From Cinnamomum chago (Eukaryota > Streptophyta > Magnoliopsida > Laurales > Lauraceae): a stretch of 64,000 bases of DNA. The notes under the pieces were generated by a model. That model was not told the DNA's origin. It ran no database searches and saw only the letters and a program-made list of their open reading frames with translations. The DNA is taken from positions 3,192,501-3,256,500 of the forward strand of contig CP142453.1 of the NCBI GenBank assembly GCA_038049695.1. Reading direction: 5' to 3'. The translations under genes and the position numbers were made by a program. Of the stretch, positions 38,702-54,064 are shown in pieces. How positions within the stretch are numbered: position 1 is the first letter of the stretch; each line of letters begins with the position of its first letter.

Positions 38702-41700
38702 TCAAGAATCACTGTGGTTCCTTCCATGGGCTTTGTCATTAATGTCATCAATTGCCACCGTGAAACTACGCCTTTCATCAGAAGTTGCAGTTATGACTGG
38801 CATCCAAAGCTCTGCAGTGCTACTCAAGAGAGACTGCACCTGCGGATCTGCAGCCATGGCCGAAGATATCATCTCATCCACATCATCTAATCTGGCAGAT
38901 AATTTGTCCAATTCCTTGGCTATCTCCAGCTATATAAGCATTCAAAAAAAAAAACCATGTAAGGATTTTATCCTAATAAAGTGGTTATTACTTAGTCATG
39001 TTTACAGATGAAAAAAAATTAAAAGAAATCATACTACCTCATCAAGATGCTGAGATGGCTTAGATGGAACTTTTGTGACCTCTAATCCCAGTGCTTCTAT
39101 TTTTGCTCGCAATTCAACCTCTTCTTGATTTGTCAGCGTTTCCACCTACACAAACATCAATAGAATTAGTTATTAGAAAAGACAAGCAAACACCATGACT
39201 AGTGGGAGGTAATTATTATTGCATGCAATTGCCTGTGAGAGCATGCATTATATATTAACCTTTTCCTGGCACCAGCAGGCTGATGGTCCTGATCTACTGT
39301 CAACAAATCAGTGCCCTTACTCCTGACTCCCGGGACACCCTCTAGTGATTTTAAGAAAGAACATCAACCAAAAAAATGGGTAGGGTTTTATCATAGAAAA
39401 GTTGAACAAATTGGGCACAACTATCTCATTCAATATTAGCATCATATTCTTGGAATAAAAGGATTTTCCAATCTAAAGTTTTGCGGGGCTGGCGAAACAT
39501 GGTAGAAAAAGGTTTAAAATTTTCTGACATTTGATTTTGAAAGAAATAAATAAAATAACTGCATTCAAAATTAATATATAGATTATTATTATTTTCATAA
39601 TTAAAGTGGAAAGAGTGGGCAAAACCCTATACACATGGGCCCTAAATACTCCTTTGGACTGACATATTAACTAGTCATATGTTTTACAGAAGATCAAGCC
39701 AACATTTATATACCAGTCTAATTGAAGTGAAACTTTGTATGATGCCCATACATAGGAAGGCGTGTGCTATGAGTGGATTGGATCAAGAAAAATCCTATAG
39801 GTAAGTCAAACTAGGCTATTTTCTTTTACATTTTTGCTTGATGAAACTGGTTGTAGATAACGGTAACAATGTGGTTTATGATAGTGACATTTAAAATTTA
39901 GAATATAAACTATAACTAAAAAAAAACACCACTGGTCTAATGGTAGAATAGTACCCTGCCACGGTACAGACCCGGGTTCGATTCCCGACGTTGGGTTTTC
40001 TCCTGGACAATAGAGGCTCATCTCAAGTTGTAGGGAGATAAAAAGAAAAAAAAAGGTTCATTTTTGCCATATCCTCCAAGAGGGGGATGAAGTAATTTAT
40101 TCCATGGCTAGAGATGGAATGATGAGAGGGACACGAAGTCTACTATTCCTCAGTGATTCTTGCCTTCATATTTCTGTTCTTTTATTAAATTTTCATAATT
40201 CACCCAAAGTAGGCATTTCAAATGGATTCGCTGCACAAGCTAGGCGCCAAGGGAGTCTTCAATTCAAAGAGCAGGAATTTTCAATTGTAAGTATGGCAAA
40301 ATGGAAGAAAATTATTGCACAAATATTCAACTCAAGGACAAGCTTTCTCAAGTGGGTGAATTGAGATAGACATTCATATTCACTTTCTTTTGTCAAAGCA
40401 AGAAAACAGAAAAGACAGAATACGTGATGTGAAAAAACATACAAACAAATTTAGATGGAGTAAAAAGGGTTGAAGTTAAGGTCCTGTTTGCTTAGTTGGT
40501 TTTGAATTATTAGGATTTCTATGCAATTTCTTTCTATCAAGTATCCGAGAGGTTTAAAGTGATGGATTAAAGGTGAAGATCCAAAAGAGGCCACCAAATT
40601 ATCTTCCCTTTGACAGTAAACGATCACTCAACCCATCATCCTAATAAATTAAATCCTATGAAAATAATGGTCACATCCACATCTCCAACTTAGACCGTTC
40701 ACTCCTCCCTCTTTGATACTCCTTCAATAAAATCCTTTTTACTAAGAATTTCTCGGAATTCAATACCGAGTAGGCTGGGCCCTCTGTCTCTCTCTCTCTC
40801 TCTCTCTGAATGGAAAAATAGAATTAAAAGAGAAACCAAACAGTACAAGAGGGATATACTGATAAGAACACGCAAAAGAGGAAGACAAAAACAAGAGACA
40901 CCCAACACAACAGTTAAGAGGGGAAGACAAATAAACTTTGATGGTGGACTCCTTCCTTGGCTAAAGAGTCTGCCACCTCCTTGGCTGTGCGCCTACTATG
41001 AGAAAGATTAGCATTTAGGTTCCTCGCAAAGACCATTCACTTCATCTACCACACCAAGCAATCCTCCAAGGGGGAGTACATCTCCCAGAAACCCACTGTA
41101 AGACAAGTCTCAGCATAATCCTCACCCTAAAAAATGCACAAAGCCATCAATAATCCTTATATTTGTGATTGATTAAGTCTTAGCTAATATCATGCACTCA
41201 GATTCTTCAGAATCTTCCAGTATCCCATAACCAAAATTTCAGAATACACCAACCCTCCCTTGACCTTGTAACAAAAATTACAGTGATAAAGACACGCAAA
41301 CTTCCAATATCAAAGAGGAACAGAGAAGAAATACATGAAAGCTTCCACAGCTGAAAAGGGCAAATGTGCTCGTCACATTACCTTGACGAATTCAGGAAAC
41401 CTTATCAAATTTCCACAATTAAGAACTGTTTGGATGCCACTTGTAGCTTCTCCAAACAAATCAACATCCGTCGCATTCAGTCCTGAGCACCAGATGCTGA
41501 TTTGGGGCCATAAAATTTGGAAAAAGAACAGCACCCCCCTGATCCCCCTTGTTCCCTACTGTTCTCCACTGCCCCAAAAGCTGAGCTTCCATAGATATCT
41601 CAACCACTGGTGATTGCAGCACACTTCCAAATTGGCCCTTAATGTCTTGGACCAATGCATGGAACTACAAGAACTCTACGAATTCCCTACCAAAAAAACT

Positions 41701-42124
41701 CAGAAGAATACAAAATTGGGTGATTTGGAGACACAGATCTAAAAGTTCAAATACCCATATCACAATTTCCCTAAAAAATCAACAAACACAATCTTTGTTC
41801 TAGTTCAATGCCTCATCAAATCACTTTCCAGCTTTAAAAGACCATGAGAACATGAAAGAAAATCATATCTAAAACATCCCAAACGGAAGAAACACAATTT
41901 CAGAAACTGGGTACGCATCAAATCCAAGAAACCCCCTGTGCTTGATTCAAGATCAATAACAAAATCGCAAAAATCCCATTAAGAAACGCATAATTTGAAC
42001 CAAACGCTCTGATCGGATGGAAACAAACAAAAGGGAAAGAGAGGGAGATGAAATTCACCTGGTGGAGAAGATGGGTTAGGAGCTGAAAAAGCTGGGCGTC
42101 TGGTTTATCTTCCCCAGTTGACAT
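38702..42124 (-). CDS. Small conserved protein of unknown function, coiled-coil-like
   Basis: Three minus-strand exons: 42124-42059, 39145-39038 and 38929-38702; all junctions are phase 0, the product is 133 residues. It opens MSTGEDKPDAQLFQLLTHLL, continues with ETLTNQEEVELRAKIEALGL and ends with a helical segment holding LDKLSARLDDVDEMISSAM and SLLSSTAELWMPVITATSDE. The heptad-like Leu spacing suggests coiled coils. There is no signal peptide or membrane segment. The exon joins give continuous, acidic, well-formed protein, and the text looks like that of a conserved plant gene, but I cannot name the family. The first intron is 2.9 kb and holds a tRNA-Gly-like sequence and a LINE remnant. 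Confidence 0.75.
39926..39996 (+). pseudogene. Degenerate tRNA-Gly(GCC)
   Basis: The D arm (GGTCTAATGGTAGAATAGT), the anticodon arm with GCC in the loop (CCCTGCCACGG) and the T arm (CCGGGTTCGATTCCCG) match plant nuclear tRNA-Gly(GCC) closely. The 3' half of the acceptor stem (CGTTGGG) no longer pairs with the 5' half (ACACCAC). An A-rich tract follows 45 bp later, so it may be the head of a tRNA-Gly-derived SINE. The internal A and B boxes are intact. It lies in intron 1 of the small conserved gene, antisense to it. Confidence 0.7.
40785..41140 (-). mobile_element. L1-type LINE 3' remnant
   Basis: On the minus strand a broken frame reads SRRTAKEVADSLAKEGV near 40,950-41,010, the RNase H C-terminal motif of plant L1 LINEs, then an AT-rich 3' UTR ending near a (GA)n run at 40,785-40,807. 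Stops and shifts interrupt it. It resembles the better copy at 30,662-31,012. Confidence 0.55.
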
Positions 42125-43445
42125 GTTTGCTTTCTCTGGTTTTCCCCTCCTTGATTCCTGTTCTTTTTCCTGGCTATCTGCTTTCTCTCTTCCTTGTATT
42201 TTCACTTCAGCTCTTAATATATAAGTTATGGTTTTCTTACAAGTTATGGTTTTCTTATACAGATAAATTTTCCTTTCTTTTCCTTTCAAGTTTTAACCTT
42301 CTGTCTTCTGTTTTGTGAGTTGAGAAAAGGACGGCCAGAATCTTCCAAGTTTCTAGATCAGTGAATCAAGTGGATGGGTCAGGTAGTGGCTCACCCTTGG
42401 CTTGACCCTAGTTGCATGTGGGTGAAGTCTAAAACTTGACAGGGAATCAATTTACACATGTATAAATTTGCATGAATTTTCCATTCTCTACCTGTTTAAT
42501 TATTATCCTTGCTTGGGTAAAATGAACTAAGGCCAAGGTGAAATGAAAAGGTACTACACTTTAAAATTATTTTTTTCCTTTCATTGCATTTTTTTAATTT
42601 TTTGAATGACAGAAATTTTTCTTGACCTTTTTCAATTCAAAGAAGAGGTGATTTTTTTTTTTAGATTTTATACTTTTTTATGCGACCCCTCCTTTTCTCA
42701 CCTCAAGTGATCATTTGCTTCAATTACCCAAACACTTGGGTCTAGTTGAGCTGGGTATAGAGAATTGAAGCAGCTCCTAAGTCTTGTACACTACATATAC
42801 ATTTGTTATGTTTTATGGGGCCCATTTGTAGATCTACCAAGTATCAAGTTTGCCCTCAAATCCATTATCATCCGTGTTCCACAAGTTTAATGGCTTCATG
42901 TTGAAAACAATCACCCTCCATCCAATGGTTTGGTACATTCAGATGGATGTCAAGCCAAAGAGATCGATCAATAATAGTGGAGATCATTCACTAATAGCGG
43001 ATCCATGTATTGGTTGCTAGGTGGTGCCCACCAATAATTCTTATATTACAGTGCAAACTAGTTCTCACTTGAATATTTCCAATTATTCATTTAGAGGCTC
43101 ACAAACCCACAAGAGACGAGAGTGATACACGGTTTGATATTTTATCGAACGGTTTCACATATAATAGTTAGATGGACGTGCTAAATATATTGGATCCCAC
43201 ATAAGGTAGGATGGCAGAATTCTTCATTCAGAGACTTATAATATCAAGTGAGCACTATTGCTCTATGTGTTCCTTCAAACCTCGCTAATTGTTTATCTAA
43301 GTGGGTCCCACTAATATTTCCAATTTCGACTGAGATTGCAAACAACAACTCTTACTACCTATGTGGCTTAAGTAATGCTGGCCATTTTTTCGGCCAACAT
43401 AGCTTTAAGGTATGGAATTATGAATTATATATATATGATAATATA
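42125..43445. other. Upstream of small conserved gene, intergenic
   Basis: The leader of the small conserved gene and its promoter must lie in the first few hundred bases (42,125-42,330, CT-rich on the plus strand). No other gene is supported. Confidence 0.4.
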
Positions 43446-43582
43446 GGTTTTCAGCCCTTTGGGCTAGAATAATTCCTACGGGCCCAAGAGAGAAAGCCGG
43501 ATAAAATTCTCCTATAGCCCCAACGTGGTAGTGCAGTTTCGAACCCACAACCTCCAAGTACAAAATGTGGTCCTAGGCAATT
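43446..43582 (-). mobile_element. tRNA-derived SINE, copy D
   Basis: It shares GTGGTAGTGCAGTTTCGAAC, CAACCTCCAAGTACAAA and GGTCCTAGGC with copies A-C on the plus strand, so it is in the same orientation. The A tail and tail-proximal part are eroded. The B box (GGTTCGAAACTGC on the minus strand) is intact. Confidence 0.6.
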
Positions 43583-45680
43583 AACTATATTATATAGCAG
43601 ACAATATCCATATCATATCATGTTCTAAAATCTAATTCAAATTTCAAGAAGTCATGCCAACGAGGAAGAAACACCATCGCAAAATTACCCCGCCTTCTTA
43701 GGTGGGAGTCCAACGAGAAAGATTGAATTTTGATTGTTTTTTTTTTCTCTTTCTTTTCTCTTTCTTTTTTTTTTCTTTTTTGATATATGGACACTGGAGA
43801 AGCATTTTTTTTTTTTTACGCTGGATTTTATTAAATTGTCTCAAAAGGATAATCAAATGGAGAGATTGGAATTGCTTATAAAAGATGATTGAGGAGGGAT
43901 TTATTGTCTTTATTGCCAATGTGGCTCAATGAAAACTAGAATCCAAACCTATTTTTTAGGGGAATGTTCAACTTTAAGGTATAGGAATTTATTGAGTCTG
44001 AATCTTTGGCTTTGAAATCTTGGGCTAAAGTGAAGTTCCATAGTGGAGCTCATCCATTGAAATTTTAAGTTAGTAAAAAAACTATGGTGTATCTCCAAAA
44101 TTAGCCCAATAGGACCTAGTCCCACCATAAGATTGAATATTTGAATAAAAATGTATCACAAGCTTATGCACATTCATTAATCACATTTTCTATCAGACAA
44201 TCAATCTTATGGGGTGGGAGACTTGTTTTGAGCGGCTCATATTTTCAATAGGTGGATCCCACTCCTCAACTCGGGGTTTCTCCAAGTCTAAGCTCGGAGG
44301 ATCCGGACTATTGTTAATTTACATCAAATGAATTTCTACAAAATTAAAAAATATGTTCCAACAGTGACTAAATTTAAAGAAACAAAGGTGAATATCATAC
44401 CATCAAATAATATCTCATTCAATGAATACCCATCCATCACCTTCCTAGAAAGAGTGCATCTACATTTGAAACCATTATCAATTCCATGTGTACCAATTCC
44501 AATCTATTATTACGCAGCGAGGCATCTCCTCTCCACAAAAAATAAATATAAGAAGTCCAATTGTTAGTTGTAACTCTTGGCCGGTTACAGGCTTGCGTAG
44601 CTGGTGTGTCATGGAAAAAAAAAAAAAAATCATCACACTGAAGTGGAAAGTATTATAGAAAGAATCTGGCTAAACTTGTTTACCACATTGTATTAGTGTG
44701 CATGCAAATATTATTAAATAATAATAATCATAATAATAATCATTATAAAAAATTGATATAGATTATAGAGCTTATCTTTCCAAACATCGTGTACAATTAA
44801 TTATTTAATCTTCATCAAATAATCATTTGAAAATGGATGGAAGAATGTAGAAACAGGTATTACATTTTTTAAATTGCTAAGCAAGAAATATTAAATGTCA
44901 AGAGTATAAAAAAACATTAAAAAAATTAAATAAAAGGGCACGTCCAAAGGAAATCCAAGTGAAATCCTGTTATATTAATTTTGTTAATAAATCAAAGGGA
45001 ATCCACAAAATAAGAAATAAAAGCCATACAATCTCAATAAAATTAGTTACAAAATCAAGTTATAAAAAATATAAACATAACATTTTTATTTTGCTTGCGT
45101 GTTATATTGTAAAAATAATTAACAAACCCTAATTGCAAGCACAAATGGGAATAGTTTAGGCTGATCATCAACCTAAACCTAAACATTTGTGAATAGTTTA
45201 GGCTGATCATCAACCTAAACCTAAACGTCTCCTTGAATGACACATGATTACCCTTCCCTAACCGACCTATATAGTTTATGATATCGAACCTGCCTCATAA
45301 TGACTACAGGCCATGTTAATTTGATGTTAATTAATTTTGTTTTTTCCTTTTAAAATATAGAAATGAAGTTACAAACAACTTTTGCATACTTGAAGTTGTA
45401 ACCTAGTGCATTTATCATTTTTAAAGGATCACTTACTATCAATTGTTCCACATGGGTTTAAAGTCCATGAATGAGATGTTGGGGGTTAATTGGTTATGCC
45501 AAAATCTCAAATTGCCTCCTTTTTCATTCGAGTTAAAATCAAAATATTATTAAGTGTTTTCAACTCAACCAACTTATTAGCACAAACCGAAGTTCCGATT
45601 TCAAACTTATGATCTTTTTCCAAAGACCACTTGCCTATACAAAAGTTTGAATTAGACGTGGGGAAGCAGAGACTTTACGT
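43583..45680. other. AT-rich intergenic DNA
   Basis: No gene or complete transposon supported. It includes a pyrimidine-rich run at 43,738-43,780 and a two-unit tandem repeat at 45,149. Confidence 0.45.
45149..45226. repeat. Two-unit tandem repeat with inner palindrome
   Basis: The unit GAATAGTTTAGGCTGATCAT, continuing CAACCTAAACCTAAAC, occurs at 45,149 and 45,191 (period 42). Inside each unit TTTAGG and CCTAAA are arranged as an inverted repeat around TGATCA. Confidence 0.85.
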
Positions 45681-46086
45681 TAGGGATGTAAATGGGTTCC
45701 TGATTTTTTGTTACCAGAATGTTTTGACCCGTTAAAAATCGGACTTGGGTCTTTATTTAGGCTCCAATAATTAAACAGGTCTAATTCCACCTTGGTTTTG
45801 CCCGGTGGATTGAGACCCGACATATTATCTCAATTTTTGAGAATCTCTCATAAAAAGTAGGTTTTTTTTTTTCAATATCATTCTCTACATAGACTCAGAA
45901 CTAGACCGTACCCGTCCCATATATGGTTCCGATTTCATCGTCTCATTAACTGTTACCGTTCCTTAACTAAAAAATCGATTATTCCAACACAGTTGTGGGT
46001 CTAGGTCTACCTTATCACTAATATATATATATATTTTTTCGAGTCTACTTTGTACTCGGACCGAAACCAACCTATTTACATTCCTA
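45681..46086. mobile_element. hAT-like MITE, copy 3 (406 bp, 8-bp TSD)
   Basis: It begins TAGGGATGTAAATGGGTT and ends AACCTATTTACATTCCTA, inverted repeats of each other. It is flanked by CTTTACGT (45,673-45,680) and CTTAACGT (46,087-46,094), an 8-bp duplication with one mismatch. It is the longest of three relatives and includes a TA-rich insertion near 46,020. It lies about 330 bp upstream of the actin leader exon. Confidence 0.8.
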
Positions 46087-46407
46087 CTTAACGTGTTCAA
46101 GGAAATAGTCAGCTTTCAAAATGACCGAAAACACATATAAAAAAATCTTATAAACATACTACCAAACCCGGCGTGTATGAGAGCTATTTTACCTGACCTG
46201 TTGCCTTCTTCAAAACACTAAAATTATTTAGAATTGGAAATCGACAATAACGCAATTCTTCTCCAATTTTGAAGATCTAGTCCAGTTATAAAGCGAGCAT
46301 TTTTGGCAAAAAGAGAAGCACCAAAATAGGCCACGTCAGCCTTTCTTTGACGATTTTAGGCTACATTTCCATTTAAAAGAAGGCCTGAAGCTGAAAATCA
46401 TACAAAA

Positions 46408-46410
<3 letters not shown>

Positions 46411-46444
<34 letters not shown>

Positions 46445-46488
46445 GATATTCAGCTTCTCCACAATTCGAAATCTAGGGTTAGGAAAAG
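46411..46488 (+). promoter_or_regulatory. Actin 5' leader exon region
   Basis: A (GA)n run at 46,411-46,441 is followed by a leader-like stretch ending TTAGGAAAAG/GTAAAT; the donor is at 46,489. The matching acceptor CTTGCAG ends at 48,554, ten bases before the actin start codon. A leader intron ending 10-13 bp before ATG is a conserved trait of plant actin genes. The intron would be 2,066 bp. The transcription start was not determined. Confidence 0.7.
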
Positions 46489-48564
46489 GTAAATTTTCTG
46501 ATGCGAATGCTCATTCTTGAAGAAATCTCAATTTCTAGATTGCAATCTCTAAATCGTAAACCGATCTGTGTATTATGAGACGGTCGTAGATTGATCAGTA
46601 AAAGAAGAAAAAATTTCCTTTGGATTGTTTTCCATTCAATCTAGAGTTTCAAGAGCACGGAGATTTGGGGATTTTTTTTTAAAATTTAAATTTGATTGGG
46701 TGATTTTTTTTTTCCAATTTTTAGAATATAGGAGTCGATTTCAGATCCATAAGTTTGTGATTGTGGTAGATCTGCATTCCATTTTTTCGTCGAGGTTTGT
46801 GAATGATAAAAAGCTAGAGATTTCGACGATTTCGATCTCAATCTCGATTTCAGATGCATCGCTTGAATTGGACAGATCTGGTTTAGCTTTATAATTTGTG
46901 ATTGATCAAATAAAGTAGTTATCTTTTTATGTTGTTTTTCGCTGATTTGTATATTATAGTTGCCTGTGATTTAGAATGACTTGATGTCTTGGTCTGAATC
47001 TTGAATTTTGGATGAACCCCTGAAGGTGGGTTTCATAGGATGGAATGGATGCATCTGTGTCTAAATCAAATATCCCTAACATTTCAGGTAGGCAGGGCAT
47101 GTGAAATATCTTAAGATATGGATTTTGAGTTGAAAAGGCGAAAAAGTGGTATCCCATTTCTTCCTACCTGAAATGCACATGCACCACTGAATGGATGACT
47201 GTACATTTCTCCAAAAGGCGCTATGTGTGCATGATTTGGTTTCATCTATATCACACTTGGTGTTGTTTTTTTTATTGAGTTGCAATTGGTTTATGGAGAA
47301 ATGCACACATTGATTGTTTTGCTTGAATAGAAAATCTTGTCATTTCATGACCAATCTTTTGGGAAAATAACTATTTATGTGTGTGGACATCACATTTACT
47401 TCAGTCATTTTTCTTCTTATTCTTCTTTTTTTTTTTTTGTTCCCTTTTAATTTTGATTTCATTTCCTTTTCTCCTCTCTTTAATGCCTGAATTTCTAATT
47501 GGAGTTTGATTGCCGTTGGTCTTAGATTGCTTGCCCTTTGTGTCTGAAAGTTGCTCATATTCATTTATAGGTGAATGTAAATTTGATAATCTTTAAGGTT
47601 TCTGCGATCTTTCTCATTGCCTTTTAATGTGAGGGACATAAAATTATCAATCAATAATTTTATTTAAGCAGTGTTGTATATGTAATTATCAATAGGAAAT
47701 TCTACCTGTATCAATAATTTAGATGTTATTTTATTGATGTTGCTTCCTCGATCATTGATTTTCTAATGCCAGTATATGCTATTCTTTTAACATTGTTGTA
47801 TTTCTACTGGGTCATTTATCTTCTGGGCTCTTTATGAATTGGATTTTGTAAATATTGAGTGGAAGGCCCATATACTCATTCTCATGGAACTCAATTATTG
47901 TTCATATTGGTGCCAAGTGCCAACACATGGAGGCAGACTCAAGAATTATTATACTAAAAAAGGTGAATCTGTCACCTGAGATTTTTGGATCTGATTTGAA
48001 ATTCTCATGTGTTCTTCAATCGCAGTTTAAGACCTTGCTTGAATTTGCTGAACCTTTTTTTAAATCTTTTTACCTCTTTAATATTCTTGCCTTGTATAAC
48101 GATATGTTGTTTTTCTTTGTAGTATTGATATTTTCCTTTTTGGGTACTCACCCAACGATACGTTTTTTTTATAATAATTTTAGTTTCAAATTAAATTGTT
48201 TTCAATTCATCAGTTTTATGGCAGTAATGTTTAATGATTTTTTTTCCTTTATATTCATTCAAAATTAATCTTATATTAATTTAATGAATTTATTCAATTT
48301 AATCCTTTTCTATGGTTGAATTAATCTTTTCTAAAAAAAGCATTATCTAGTTATTTCCTTACGATATAAGCTATTTAAGAAAATACGTTTCAAGCCTTAG
48401 AATGATTAAATCAATCAAAGAAAAATGTTTCAGTTGCTCCATAATCCTAGAATGCAGGCTCTTTCGCAATTATGAGTGGGGCATGAGGCCACTTCTTTTC
48501 TACCTGTTGCTTAGCTGATTGCTCTGTTCTGAACCTGCTCCAGTTTTCTTGCAGGTAATTGAAG

Positions 48565-51579
<3,015 letters not shown>

Positions 51580-54064
51580 TCATGTGAAGACTGGCAGTAG
51601 ATGAGCATAGCTCTATAACCAGGGAATGCGGCTAGCTTTTCTTCTATCACTTTCCTTTTCTCGTTGGACAATCACCTTGCATTGTGGGCAATTAGCAGTC
51701 CATTTTTCTAATCATTATTTCTGTTGGAAATATATGGAATTGAGTTATCTGAGGGCAGACTATTCTGATACTGCTTCTGTTTGCATTTTGATTGAATTTA
51801 CATTTTTCATCCCTAGATATATAATGGAAATCAATAATCATTTGTTTCCTTCTATGATGTGTGTTCAATGAATTTGTTCTTTTAACTCTTTATCCCTTTA
51901 TTTTCATTGGAGCAAACACATTTGTATAGTTCTGTGTGTAATGAAGTGCTGAATTGCGACAATGCAGTGTTGATATATTTATAACACCATCTATTTACTA
52001 GAGTTTTGGAAGTTCCTTCAATGATGGCGTTGCTGCCCACAAATGGTTTTGGAAATCAATCCCCATAGAGATATTTAATGGTCATTTCCTCGTTTTTGAA
52101 AAAATTACTTTCATCCTTGGGTTCTTGCCAGGATCAGAACCCACTCTTTCCATTCATCCTTGGGAAGCACCAACTACAGGAACCAAGGTTGCCCAGGAAA
52201 CAGCAAAGTGCGATGAAAAATTGCAAGAGACGTTGACATCAGTAGAGACCAGGAAGGTAGTAAAAATGTCATGCTTGTTGGGACTGCACAGGAATGCTAT
52301 GCTTTCAATGTAAGTTTGTATGGAGCACTTTTCTTAGAAAATGAAAATGGCATCAGATAAAGAATGGTTCTTTGCAGGGAAAGCAGATTTGGACCCGAAT
52401 GTAGAAAACCAATTTTCTGGGGTGTTATACAAGGAGGGGTAGAAACACATGGATAATGTTTTGTTGCACCAAATAGTAGAAACACTGAAACTATAAATAA
52501 TTAAATCTTCAGTTTGAGAGAGTTCTCCCTGTTAAAGGACTGCACTACTCAGAAGGAAACAGGCCAATCCTGGGTGGAGAAATAGATCCATGTTTAGTCT
52601 TTTGGGTAAAAGACCATTTTGATTTACATTGGCCATCCCATGCATGTTCTAACCAACAAGCGGTGGTCGATTTCTCTCATCAAGAACGACCCAACTCTTA
52701 CCTTTTCCTGGGAAAGTAATACTCCCTCAAAGACCTCTCACCCTATGAAAATTCAATCCATTAACAGATCATGTCATATCAGCTATGGCCTATCTCGGTA
52801 TTCATGAGCAGCTCCACGATGGGGGGTTTTCGCCCTATAGGACATCAAATCCTTTTCATACGGAAATGCCTTGACATGCTCTAAGATTCTCCTACTTGCC
52901 TTTGGATCATCTTTTAAAGGGCGCTTAACCATTGAAGAATTTTGTGCTCATTTTTTTCTCTATTCAAATCATTGCAAACTGCATAATACTCAAAAAAAGA
53001 TTCCGGCCACTCTCCAGTAGAAGTGCAAATGCCTCCATTGTGGGCCAACCTATTGAAAGTCTGAACTTCAAAATGAACACCTTCACCGTGTATGAGAAGT
53101 CACAAGATTATACTCCAATATTTGGCTCCACCGTTAAGATCTGCGTGATTAACAATGAGTATGGTGGTCTCAATCATGTTCTTCATAATACTGTCAATCT
53201 ATTGTAAGAGCACACTTTCAAATCTCAGATACAGCGAAAGCATTTTTTTTTTTTTTTTTTTTTTGAGCAGGTTGGTTTCAATAGATGATCCACAATCTGG
53301 GGTTCCACAACTTTTAACTCGGGAATTCTCTCAAGTTATAGACTCAAGATGAAAGTATAGAAATATGAACATAATAACTAAGAGAATTTCAGGAGATGCA
53401 TTTCCCAGTGCAAATCACATGGGTTCTACTCCTACTAACACCAGCCTAACTAGATCAACTGGTTAAGTCTCTGATGAAGGTGACGGCACGTGTTCTAACA
53501 CCACCCAAGGACAGTACTAGGAACATGCTATATAACACAATTCCTGTGGCCCTTCCATGAATGGGCCATAGGGCTGTCTAACTGGTGCTTTATCATCATC
53601 TCACTAACGCATACTACAATGTGAGGTATCTCCTCGTATGGCTATTTCAGTTTAACCAACGGTCACTGCTTCCTGATTCACGTCCCATCTAAATCACATT
53701 TAACATATAGAGGTCTCCAAATTCTTTCTAGGGATTCATTGACCTATTCTTTGGGCCCCCATAATTCTCGAGAGCTCTAAAAAGCCGAAGTGGATGTAGC
53801 CACGAATCGTGATCCACTTGGAAGTAAAGACCTCAGATCAAATATTCAAATTACAATGGAAATCATTAATAATTACCTATAAAACGAACGTGAAAAAGAA
53901 TTCTCAATGCTTCTTTATACTGGTACTTAAAAACTATATGATAAAAACAGCCCTCTTAACAGTGAACAGAATAACAAAGAAGCGAATATACAAACTAGAT
54001 TACAAAGGTTAAAAAAAGAAAATAAATCTGAAAATCTAAATGAAAATTACAAGGTTGGTTAATG
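51580..54064. other. Actin 3' UTR and intergenic DNA
   Basis: The actin 3' UTR starts at 51,580. No recognised gene lies between it and the callose synthase stop codon. The region 52,490-53,220 is less AT-rich and has protein-like, frame-broken minus-strand text that I could not assign. A run of 22 T at about 53,241-53,263 looks like the A tail of a minus-strand retroposon. Confidence 0.4.
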
